This document shows, piece by piece, positions 23,046-31,000 of a stretch of 33,104 nt of DNA. This stretch comes from MAG-120531 sp963934855. Lineage in GTDB: Bacteria > Bacteroidota > Bacteroidia > Flavobacteriales > Flavobacteriaceae. The position numbers were made by a program, and so were the translations under genes. The stretch spans positions 1 through 33,104 of the forward strand of contig CAWWAC010000021.1 of assembly GCA_963934855.1 (NCBI GenBank), read 5' to 3'. The first letter of the stretch is position 1; every line of letters begins with the position of its first letter. The notes beneath the pieces were generated by a model, which worked only from the letters and a program-made list of their open reading frames with translations, had not been told where the DNA came from and made no database searches.

Positions 23046-24301
23046 CCCTTTATTTTTATGATATCTCTTAGGTCTGTGGTATAGCGTTTGCTCAGGTACT
23101 GCTGCTTCATTTTCCAAGTACGATTTAGGTCTTGGTTGGCAATTTTAAGTCCGTTTCCATACTTTTTATTCATTTTGTCTATGACTGCCATCAGTGCGTC
23201 GTGCTTGGGCTGTTCTCTCTTAAATAGATCTAATTGCCTGCCGTTTATAGGCACCAAGCCGCTCACTAGAACCCCTGCTTTTTTATAGGCCACTCCAGGC
23301 TCATACAAGGCCCTAATTCCCTTAATAGCTTCTTGGCTTAGCACTATGCTAGAGTCTGTGGGGTAGGCTAAAGGAATGGACAATTGTCTATATATCCTTG
23401 GCACCTTAGGGTCAAAGGGATTGTTGCGTAAAAAAACAATTAAAATATTGGAGGCACTTTTCTGTGCCCTTAGTTTTTGAGCGCAGTGGCTGGCAAAGGT
23501 GGCAATGCGCTCTTCTAGGTCTGAGAGCTCCGTGAGGCTGTTTTCAAAACTTCTAGTGGTAGCAATGCCTTTTTTGCTTTTATTTCCTTCTTCTAGTGTC
23601 AGGGTTGGAATGCCTTTAAGGTCTTGCTGCAGTCGCAGACCCACTACAGACATTTGTTTGCGCACCCAGTCTTCTGGTAGCTGTGTAAAGTCATAGGCTG
23701 TATTTATCTCTAAGGCCCTTAGTCTTTTAGCATGCCTGTAACCAATGCCCCAAATGTCTTCTATCTGGGTCCATTTAAGGGCTTTTGTAATACTACCTTG
23801 GTCTTTTATAAGGTATACCCCACCAGTTCTTTCTTTAAATTTTTTAGAAATTTTATTGGCTACCTTGGCTAGGGCTTTGGTGGGAGCTATGCCTATACTC
23901 ACGGGAATTCCGGTCCATTTTTCTACCTTTTGCTGCATTTCTTTGCCGTAGGCTTCTAAGTCTATGTGGTCAAAGCCCTTGAGCTGTAAAAAAGCCTCAT
24001 CTATGCTGTAGATTTCTATTTCTGGGGTGAACTGACTTAAGATTTGCATAACACGCGCACTCATGTCTCCATACAGCGGGTAATTAGAAGAAAATACCTG
24101 TATGCCCTTGGCCTTGCAAAAGGCTTCATATTTAAATGCGGGTGCTCCCATAGGCAAACCTAAGGCCTTTGCTTCATTACTGCGCGCAATAAAGCAGCCG
24201 TCATTATTAGACAGCACCGCTATGGGTTTTCCCTGGAGCGAAGGGTTAAAAACCCGCTCACAAGAGGCGTAAAAATTATTACAATCTACCAGTGCAAACA
24301 C
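23042..24301 (-). CDS. umuC: Y-family DNA polymerase, UmuC-like
   Basis: A 419-residue translesion DNA polymerase. Palm motifs are VDCNNFYASCE at 5-15 and YSIDEAF near 98-104, carrying the metal-binding Asp/Glu residues. A fingers motif with A-R-S-N-E follows. A beta-clamp-binding motif, Q-L-D-L-F, lies near residue 358, and the helix-hairpin-helix thumb is intact. It copies past damaged bases as part of Pol V. The start is GTG at 24301, immediately followed by the conserved F-A-L-V-D-C-N. It is translationally coupled to umuD by a four-base overlap. I found no clear LexA-type operator in the 51 bases before it, so damage regulation is not shown by the sequence. Confidence 0.93.
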   Translation of the reverse strand: MFALVDCNNFYASCERVFNPSLQGKPIAVLSNNDGCFIARSNEAKALGLPMGAPAFKYEAFCKAKGIQVFSSNYPLYGDMSARVMQILSQFTPEIEIYSIDEAFLQLKGFDHIDLEAYGKEMQQKVEKWTGIPVSIGIAPTKALAKVANKISKKFKERTGGVYLIKDQGSITKALKWTQIEDIWGIGYRHAKRLRALEINTAYDFTQLPEDWVRKQMSVVGLRLQQDLKGIPTLTLEEGNKSKKGIATTRSFENSLTELSDLEERIATFASHCAQKLRAQKSASNILIVFLRNNPFDPKVPRIYRQLSIPLAYPTDSSIVLSQEAIKGIRALYEPGVAYKKAGVLVSGLVPINGRQLDLFKREQPKHDALMAVIDKMNKKYGNGLKIANQDLNRTWKMKQQYLSKRYTTDLRDIIKIKG

Positions 24302-24352
24302 TCAGTAAAATTAAATGTTTTACAGCAAATTTTAAGTGCGTTTTAGAGGAAG

Positions 24353-25534
24353 TTATGAAGAAAATGCAGGGAAGCCCGTAATGTCTGCTCCAGTAATGAG
24401 TAGGTGAATGTCATGGGTGCCTTCATAGGTGATTACAGACTCTAAATTCATCATATGGCGCATAATAGAATACTCTCCAGTAATACCCATACCACCCAAT
24501 ACTTGGCGTGCTTCTCTGGCAATTTTAATAGCCATGTCTACATTGTTTCTCTTGGCCATAGAAATTTGTGCTGTGGTGGCTTTTCCTTGGTTTTTGAGTT
24601 GTCCTAGGCGGAAAGCCAATAGCTGGGCCTTGGTAATTTCTGTAAGCATTTCTGCTAATTTCTTCTGTTGTAATTGGGTAGCAGCAATAGGCTTTCCAAA
24701 TTGAATGCGCTCTTTTGCATATCTAAGGGCTGTGTCATAGCAGTCCATGGCAGCACCAATGGCTCCCCAAGCAATACCGTAACGGGCAGAATCTAAGCAG
24801 CCCAATGGCGCTCCCAAGCCGTCTTTATTGGGCAGTATATTTTCTTTTGGAATTTTTACATCACTAAAAATAAGTTCGCCTGTGGCCGATGCTCTTAAGC
24901 TCCATTTGTTGTGTGTCTCTGGCGTGGTAAAACCTTCCATTCCCCGCTCTACTATTACGCCTTTAATACGGCCTGCCTCATTCTTGGCCCATACTACTGC
25001 TATGTCTGCAAAGGGTGCGTTGGAAATCCACATTTTGGCACCGTTTAAAAGGTAGTGGTCTCCCATGTCTTTTATATTTGTAGTCATACCGCTGGGGTTA
25101 GAACCGTGGTCTGGCTCTGTAAGTCCAAAACAGCCCATGAGCGCTCCAGAGGCTAATTTTGGCAAGTATTTTATACGCTGCTCCTCATTTCCATAAGCGT
25201 AAATAGGATACATCACCAGTGAAGATTGTACAGAGGCTGTAGAACGTACTCCAGAATCTCCTCTTTCTATTTCTTGCATAATAAGACCGTAGCTAATTTG
25301 GTCTAGTCCTGCGCCACCATATTGCTCTGGAATATATGGGCCAAAGGCACCAATTTCTGCCAAACCACTAATAATTTCTGTTGGAAAAGTAGCATCTTGG
25401 GCGTGCTTTTCAATAATGGGACTCACGGATCTTTTTACCCAAGCCCTTGCAGCGTCACGTACCAAAAGGTGCTCTGGGCTCAATAAATCATCTAAGTTGT
25501 AGTAATCTGGGGCTTCAAATAAATCTGGTCTCAT
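24353..25534 (-). CDS. acyl-CoA dehydrogenase, glutaryl-CoA dehydrogenase-like
   Basis: A 393-residue flavoprotein dehydrogenase, the usual length for the family. The FAD and substrate motif G-C-F-G-L-T-E-P-D-H-G-S lies near residue 133, and the base-providing glutamate is Glu371 in Y-E-G-T-H-D-I-H near the C-terminus. The L-F-x-x-P-D-Y-Y-N-L-D-D-L-L-S-P-E-E/H N-terminus is characteristic of the glutaryl-CoA dehydrogenase branch, which oxidises and decarboxylates glutaryl-CoA to crotonyl-CoA during lysine/tryptophan breakdown. The chemistry fits that branch, but no lysine-catabolic genes lie nearby. It follows trmN6 on the minus strand after 94 bases, and precedes umuC by 51. Confidence 0.88.
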   Translation of the reverse strand: MRPDLFEAPDYYNLDDLLSPEHLLVRDAARAWVKRSVSPIIEKHAQDATFPTEIISGLAEIGAFGPYIPEQYGGAGLDQISYGLIMQEIERGDSGVRSTASVQSSLVMYPIYAYGNEEQRIKYLPKLASGALMGCFGLTEPDHGSNPSGMTTNIKDMGDHYLLNGAKMWISNAPFADIAVVWAKNEAGRIKGVIVERGMEGFTTPETHNKWSLRASATGELIFSDVKIPKENILPNKDGLGAPLGCLDSARYGIAWGAIGAAMDCYDTALRYAKERIQFGKPIAATQLQQKKLAEMLTEITKAQLLAFRLGQLKNQGKATTAQISMAKRNNVDMAIKIAREARQVLGGMGITGEYSIMRHMMNLESVITYEGTHDIHLLITGADITGFPAFSS

Positions 25535-25628
25535 AGCTTTTTTATAGGGGACTTTGTCTTTTACAACTAGCGCTTACATTCTAGGGTCTAAATTAGTTAA
25601 AGAAACAGACCCATACAAGGATGAAAAG

Positions 25629-26345
25629 TTACATTTTCAAATAAAAATCTTTTACCAGTGCTATGTATTCTGGAGTGTACTGGTGTCTGGCGGTTTCAAT
25701 GACAAGCAAGCTCTGGTGGCAGGGCGCTTTTTCAAAGCCAAAGGCCATATAAGTGCGTTTTATTTCTGCAGTAGCATGGCCCTTAGCGCGCATGATCTGC
25801 TGCGGAAAAAGCCCAACGGCTGCGGCGCGCTTTATAAATTCAGCCTCTTCCTTAAAGGGCAGTACCAATGCAAACACCCCTTTTTTTGAAAGGAGTGCAG
25901 CACTTGCTTGCAGCAGCAGCGGGAAAGGCAGCGCGCTGCTTTCCCTTGCTGCCGACCGCTCTAGTTCATTCTTTAAGTTGTCTTCACTGTAAAAAGGAGG
26001 GTTAGACACAATGAGGTCATAGGTCATATCTGCTGCCTCTTCTAAGAGTTCTTTTACATCTGCATGGTAACAAAAGAGCCTATCTGCCCATGGAGAATTT
26101 TCAAAATTAACCACACACTGCTCATAGGCCATGTCTATGACTTCTATTCCGTCTATGGTTTCTGCATGAGTGCGTTGCGCCAACATAAGGGCAATGAGCC
26201 CAGTGCCAGCACCCATATCTAAAATGCTATTTGGGAGGTGGTCTATAGGCACCCAAGCCCCAAGTAAAACACCATCGGTACCAATTTTCATAGCACAGTG
26301 GTCCTGAGCTACAGTAAATTCTTTAAATGTAAAAGGCTTAGACAT
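25629..26345 (-). CDS. trmN6: tRNA1(Val) N6-adenosine methyltransferase
   Basis: A 238-residue SAM methyltransferase. Motif I is L-D-M-G-A-G-T-G-L at 42-50, and the catalytic N6-adenine motif N-P-P-F is at 115-118 (V-S-N-P-P-F-Y). The size and the K-Q/E-F-T-V-x-Q-D N-terminus match E. coli TrmN6 (YfiC), which modifies A37 of tRNA-Val. It lies 26 bases after rimM within a translation-related minus-strand run, which fits. I give the symbol by homology; a related base-methylating activity would be the main alternative. Confidence 0.85.
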   Translation of the reverse strand: MSKPFTFKEFTVAQDHCAMKIGTDGVLLGAWVPIDHLPNSILDMGAGTGLIALMLAQRTHAETIDGIEVIDMAYEQCVVNFENSPWADRLFCYHADVKELLEEAADMTYDLIVSNPPFYSEDNLKNELERSAARESSALPFPLLLQASAALLSKKGVFALVLPFKEEAEFIKRAAAVGLFPQQIMRAKGHATAEIKRTYMAFGFEKAPCHQSLLVIETARHQYTPEYIALVKDFYLKM

Positions 26346-26371
26346 ACTATAAAAGTAGGGCTTAAAAGTAT

Positions 26372-26905
26372 TTATAAATCATCTAAATACAGTGCTACCA
26401 AGCCTTCAGGAGTACTTACCTCTATAATTTTTTGCACCCGGTCTACCTTAGTAATAATCTGGTCTGTAATGGGAATGAGAAGGTCTTTGTCCCCTTTTTT
26501 AGCCAGAAATAAGGCTTGACTTACAGAGTCATTCACCCCAGTAATTTTCCCAATATCTCCATGAACAGCATCTAGGAGTGTAAATCCAATGACCTCATGG
26601 TAGTAAAATTTATCTCCACTAAGTTTAGGCAAAAAGCTTAAAGGCAGATAGAGCTCAGACCCCATAATCTTGTCTGCTGCGGCTTCATCTGCTACCGCTT
26701 CAAATCTAACTCTAAGTAGGCTGGATTTATGTAATGAACTTTGCTCAATAAAAAAAGGAACCAGGCTATCTCTTATAGAGATAAACACTGATTCCATATT
26801 TTCGTATAGTTCGGGCTCATCTGCGTCTAGCTTTATGAGCACCTCTCCTTTAAAACTGTATTTTGAAACGATTTTGCCTAAGTAGAAACAATCTTCCTTA
26901 CGCAT
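26372..26905 (-). CDS. rimM: 16S rRNA processing/ribosome maturation protein RimM
   Basis: A 177-residue protein with the RimM architecture: an N-terminal beta-barrel (residues 5-85, with G-K-I-V and F-x-G-E/K-V-x-x-K) and a C-terminal PRC-barrel domain (about 95-172, Y-Y-H-E-V-I-G-F). It binds S19 in the 30S subunit and helps maturation of the 16S rRNA 3' domain. It starts 12 bases after rpsP, the classic rpsP-rimM order. The usual continuation with trmD and rplS is missing here: trmN6 follows instead. The ATG start fits, with the family's typical length of 170-180 residues. Confidence 0.92.
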   Translation of the reverse strand: MRKEDCFYLGKIVSKYSFKGEVLIKLDADEPELYENMESVFISIRDSLVPFFIEQSSLHKSSLLRVRFEAVADEAAADKIMGSELYLPLSFLPKLSGDKFYYHEVIGFTLLDAVHGDIGKITGVNDSVSQALFLAKKGDKDLLIPITDQIITKVDRVQKIIEVSTPEGLVALYLDDL

Positions 26906-26917
26906 ATCCTTTATAAA

Positions 26918-27577
26918 TTAAGCTTCTTTTGTTTCTTCTGTAGCGCCATCAGTTGCAGCTGCTTCTTCAGCAACCACTTCTTCAGCAACCACTTCTTCAG
27001 CAACCACTTCTTCAGCAACCTCTGCAACTACCTCTTCTGTAGCAGCCATTTCAGCAGCAGCAGCGGCTTCCGTAGCGGCAACTTCTGCAGCAGCAGCAGC
27101 AGCAACCTCAGCGGCAGCGCTAGCTTCTAGAGCTTGTGCGTCAGAAACACGCTTTTCATTTACAGCTTTTTCAGCAACTAAAGCTTTAGCTTTATCTGCT
27201 TCTTGGTCTTTGGTAAGGCCAGAAACTTTAGCAGCAACAGCAGCTTCTTTTTCTAATACCCAAGCATTGAATTTTTCTTCTGCTTGCTCAATAGTTAAAG
27301 CTCCTTTTCTAACGCCTCCTAATAAGTGGTGTTTTATAAGGGCTCCTTTGTAAGATAATAAACGTTTGGCAGTGTCTGAAGGCTGTGCTCCATTGTTTAA
27401 CCATTTAACAGCACCGTCTACATTTAAGTCTATGGTGGCTGGGTTGGTATTAGGATTGTAAACACCTAATTTCTCTAAAAATTTACCATCTCTCTTAGCG
27501 CGTGCATCTGCTGCAACGATCCAATAAAATGGTTTTCCTTTTTTACCGTGTCTTTGTAATCTAATTTTTACTGGCAT
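26918..27577 (-). CDS. rpsP: 30S ribosomal protein S16 with long acidic/alanine tail
   Basis: A 219-residue S16. Residues 1-85 are a complete S16 core beginning M-P-V-K-I-R-L-Q-R-H-G, with F-Y-W-I-V-A-A-D-A-R and the G-x-Y-N-P-N motif. The remaining 130 residues are unusual: an alpha-helical linker (about 100-140), then alanine-rich (A-E-V-A-A-A-A-A-A type) and finally V-V-A-E-E repeats ending T-E-E-T-K-E-A. E. coli S16 is only about 82 residues. Extended tails occur in many Bacteroidota, but this one is long and repetitive. It is transcribed from a strong upstream promoter at about 27648-27677 and leads the rpsP-rimM-trmN6 run. Confidence 0.95.
   Translation of the reverse strand: MPVKIRLQRHGKKGKPFYWIVAADARAKRDGKFLEKLGVYNPNTNPATIDLNVDGAVKWLNNGAQPSDTAKRLLSYKGALIKHHLLGGVRKGALTIEQAEEKFNAWVLEKEAAVAAKVSGLTKDQEADKAKALVAEKAVNEKRVSDAQALEASAAAEVAAAAAAEVAATEAAAAAEMAATEEVVAEVAEEVVAEEVVAEEVVAEEAAATDGATEETKEA
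26962..27020 (-). repeat. 15-base tandem repeat inside the rpsP tail
   Basis: A 15-base unit (gcaaccacttcttca on the plus strand) occurs in three perfect copies at 26970-26984, 26985-26999 and 27000-27014, flanked by partial copies, about 3.9 units in all. On the minus strand it encodes the E-E-V-V-A pentapeptide repeat. The period is a multiple of three, so copy number can change without breaking the frame. Confidence 0.9.
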
Positions 27578-27647
27578 ATCACATTAATTTGTAGGGTGCC
27601 CGACCCTTGGTTATTAATTCTTTTTAGTTTTCTCATTTAAGAGGGTG

Positions 27648-27677
27648 CAAATATAGCTTTTTTTTGTGATTTGCAAA
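27648..27677 (-). promoter_or_regulatory. rpsP-rimM promoter
   Basis: On the minus strand, TTTG (27677-27674), an 18-base spacer and TATATTTG (27655-27648) match the Bacteroidota consensus closely. The start of transcription would be near 27641, giving a leader of about 64 bases before the rpsP ATG at 27577. Confidence 0.8.
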
Positions 27678-28089
27678 GCTTTATAAAAATATTTAAACAG
27701 ACATTTTTGAGTCATACAGCCCAAATATTATAAGAATTTAATAAAATCTCTACCGCTGTGAAGTAGCTTAATAGTCCTTAATTTGATCTTTAAAAATTAA
27801 ACATTTTTATAAATTAAAATGGCCAGTCAGTCTAAAAGGCTTACTCTAACATGCCAATACCCCCAAACAAGTCCGCTTTAAAATGACTCCAGTCTGAGAT
27901 AATTACTTAAATAACAACAATGGCCAAAAGGACTGAGAATAGTTTAAATTTTTTTTTGTTAGTGAGTTTCATTCTACATTATTTATTGATAAGGGTTAAT
28001 AACTTCTTAAAACCCTCTTTTTCTTTACCGTTGCTTTTGGTTATTTTTACCGTTCCCAGGCAAATAAGCACCCAAAGAAAATCACCTAG
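27678..28089. other. intergenic region between rpsP and dnaE promoters
   Basis: Divergent genes flank this 412-base stretch. It is very AT-rich and holds no RNA gene or clear hairpin. A hydrophobic 59-codon plus frame (ATG at 27920, overlapping dnaE) is open but has no recognisable likeness or good start context, so I do not call it. I found no clean TAnnTTTG box for dnaE. Short related words (ggactga / gtcagtc) recur around 27830-27930, too short to call a repeat. Confidence 0.5.
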
Positions 28090-31000
28090 ATGTATTTAAT
28101 TTTTGACACTGAAACCACTGGCTTACCCAAGAGATGGAATGCCCCTGTAACAGATACAGACAACTGGCCGCGCTGTATTCAGATTGCTTGGCAGCTGCAT
28201 GACGCAATGGGAAACTTGTTGGAGCACCAAGATTATTTGGTAGCTCCAGATGGTTTTGATGTACCTTATGAGGCAGAGCAAATTCACGGTATTTCTACTG
28301 CTTTGGCACAGAAAGAAGGACTGCCTTTAATACAAGTATTAGATCGTTTTCAGGCAGCAGTGGCTAAGGCTCATTTTGTGGTGGGCCAGAATGTAGGCTT
28401 TGACCTCAATATTACAGGGGCAGAGTTTCACAGGGCTGGGATAGAAAATGTGCTGGCTCAAAAACCGGTTTTAGACACTTGTACAGAAGCAACAGCTGGT
28501 ATGTGCCAAATAGCAGGGGGTAGGGGTGGTAAGTTTAAATTGCCTACGCTTACAGAACTACATGCATACTTATTTGGGGCGCCTTTTTCTGAGGCCCACA
28601 ATGCTACGGCAGATGTAGAGGCCACCACTAGGTGTTTTTTAGAATTACTGCGCTTAAAGCATTATCCGCTAGAGAAATTGGGAGCTCCAGCCCATTATTA
28701 CCAAGATTTTAATGCCGCCAACCCGCAGACTATACAAGGGATTGGTTTGGTGCATGTGAATTTGAAAAAGGCATCGGCCAAGCTGCAAGCAGCGCAGGCT
28801 AAACCATTAGAAGACGCGCCCACCAAAGCAGACATTAAGGAGAATTTAGAGCTGTTAGAAGCTGCGCCTTTTGTGCACCTACACAACCACTCTCAGTTTT
28901 CTGTATTGCAGTCCACCATGAGTGTGAAAGATTTGGTGGCCCAAGCAGCCAAGCACCACATGCCTGCGGTAGCCATTACGGACCACGCCAACCTCATGGG
29001 GGCTTTTCACTTTGTTAAAGAGGTGAAGGCACACAATGTTAAAATTAAAGAGACCCACGCAGCAGCATTGGCAGCAGGCACCCCTTTAAAAGGCAAAGAA
29101 ATGACGCCTATTATTGGCTGTGAATTTTTTGTTTGTGAGGACCACAAAAATAAAAGTGTGAAAGACTACGGGTACCAAATGGTATTCTTAGCTAAAAATA
29201 AAAAGGGCTATCACAATTTAGCCAAGCTTTCTTCCATTGCCTATACGCAAGGGTTTTACTATGTGCCTAGGATAGACAGGGCTTTGGTAGAGCTGTACAA
29301 AGAAGACATCATTGTGCTTTCTGGAAATCTCTACGGTGAGGTGGCAGCTAAAATTTTAAACTTGGGAGAGCAGCAGGCAGAAGATGCTTTGCTGTGGTGG
29401 AAAGAAACTTTTGGACGTGATTTTTACCTAGAAATCATGCGCCATGGCCAAGAGGATGAAGACCGCGTAAACCAAGTCCTTATTTCTATGGCTAAAAAAC
29501 ATAAGGTTTCTTTAGTGGCTTCCAACAATACTTATTACGGCGCCAAGGAAGACGCCAATGCCCATGATATTTTACTCTGTGTAAAAGAGGGTGAAAAGCA
29601 AGCCACCCCTATTGGAAAGGGCAGGGGCTACCGCTATGGTTTGCCCAACCAAGAGTATTATTTTAAGAGTGCCCAGGCCATGAAAGAATTGTTTTCAGAC
29701 CTGCCAGAGGCCATTGAAAACACCTATAAAATTGCTTGTGAAATTGAGTCTTTTGAATTGGCTAGAGAGGTGTTGCTGCCTGCATTTGAAATTCCAGAGG
29801 CATTTAATGTGACTCAAGATTTAGAGGATAAGGGGAAAAGAGGAGAGAATGCTTATTTAAGGCATCTGGCTTATTTGGGAGCTAAAAAACGCTATCCAGA
29901 GATGACTCCAGAAATTGATGAGCGCTTAGATTTTGAGCTTAAAACTATTGAGAATTCAGGCTACCCTGGTTATTTTTTAATTGTAGAAGACTTTATTAGA
30001 GAGGCTAGAAATATGGATGTATCTGTGGGTCCTGGCAGGGGTTCCGCAGCAGGTTCTGTAGTGGCTTACTGTTTGTGGATTACTAATATAGACCCACTTA
30101 AATACGATTTACTTTTTGAGCGGTTTCTAAACCCAGACAGGGTGTCCATGCCAGATATTGATATTGATTTTGACGATGAAGGGCGTGGGCGCGTCATGGA
30201 CTATGTGATTAAAAAGTACGGAGCCAACCAGGTGGCTCAGATTATTACCTACGGCACCATGGCGGCCAAGTCTTCTATTAGAGATACAGCGAGGGTATTG
30301 GACTTACCCCTTAATGAGGCAGACAGAATTGCCAAGTTATTGCCCAATATGTCTAAGCTGTCTAACATTTTTAGTTATTCAGAGGCAGAGCTTAAAAAGA
30401 ATTTTAGGTCTGAAGACCTAGAAAAGGTAAACGAACTTTTAAATATAGCAGACGGCCCAGACTTAGAAGCGCAGACCCTTAATATGGCCCGCGTATTAGA
30501 AGGCTCTCTCAGAAATACGGGCATTCACGCCTGTGGGGTGATTATTACGCCCTCAGATATTACCAACTATGTGCCAGTGGCTACGGCCAAAGACTCAGAT
30601 TTATACGTCACTCAATTTGACAACTCCGTGGTGGAGAGTGCTGGACTTTTAAAAATGGACTTTTTGGGGCTTAAGACCCTCACCCTCATTAAAGACACTG
30701 TAAAAATTGTAAAGGCCAAGCATGACATTTTACTGGTGCCCGATGATTTTCCTTTGGACGACACAAAAACCTATGAGCTCTTCCAACGAGGAGAAACCGT
30801 AGGGGTTTTTCAGTATGAATCTGTGGGCATGCAAAAGCACCTCAAAGATCTAAAGCCTACGGTCTTTGATGACCTCATTGCCATGAACGCCCTTTACAGA
30901 CCCGGGCCCATGGAGTATATTCCAAGCTTTATTGCTCGGAAAAATGGTCAAGAAGACATTGCCTATGACCTTCCGGAAATGGAAGAGAACCTAAAAGAGA

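Noticed and set aside
23046..23117. Earlier in-frame start for umuD
   Set aside because: Would add 24 residues inside umuC; the ATGA start at 23045 gives the family length.
25554..25889. Plus-strand frame opposite trmN6
   Set aside because: Antisense shadow of an intact methyltransferase with an NPPF motif.
26962..27020. Regular 15-base repeats as a possible CRISPR array
   Set aside because: No spacers; contiguous units within the rpsP coding frame.
27920..28099. Hydrophobic plus-strand frame of 59 codons before dnaE
   Set aside because: Overlaps the dnaE start, no ribosome-site context, no known likeness; likely chance in AT-rich sequence.
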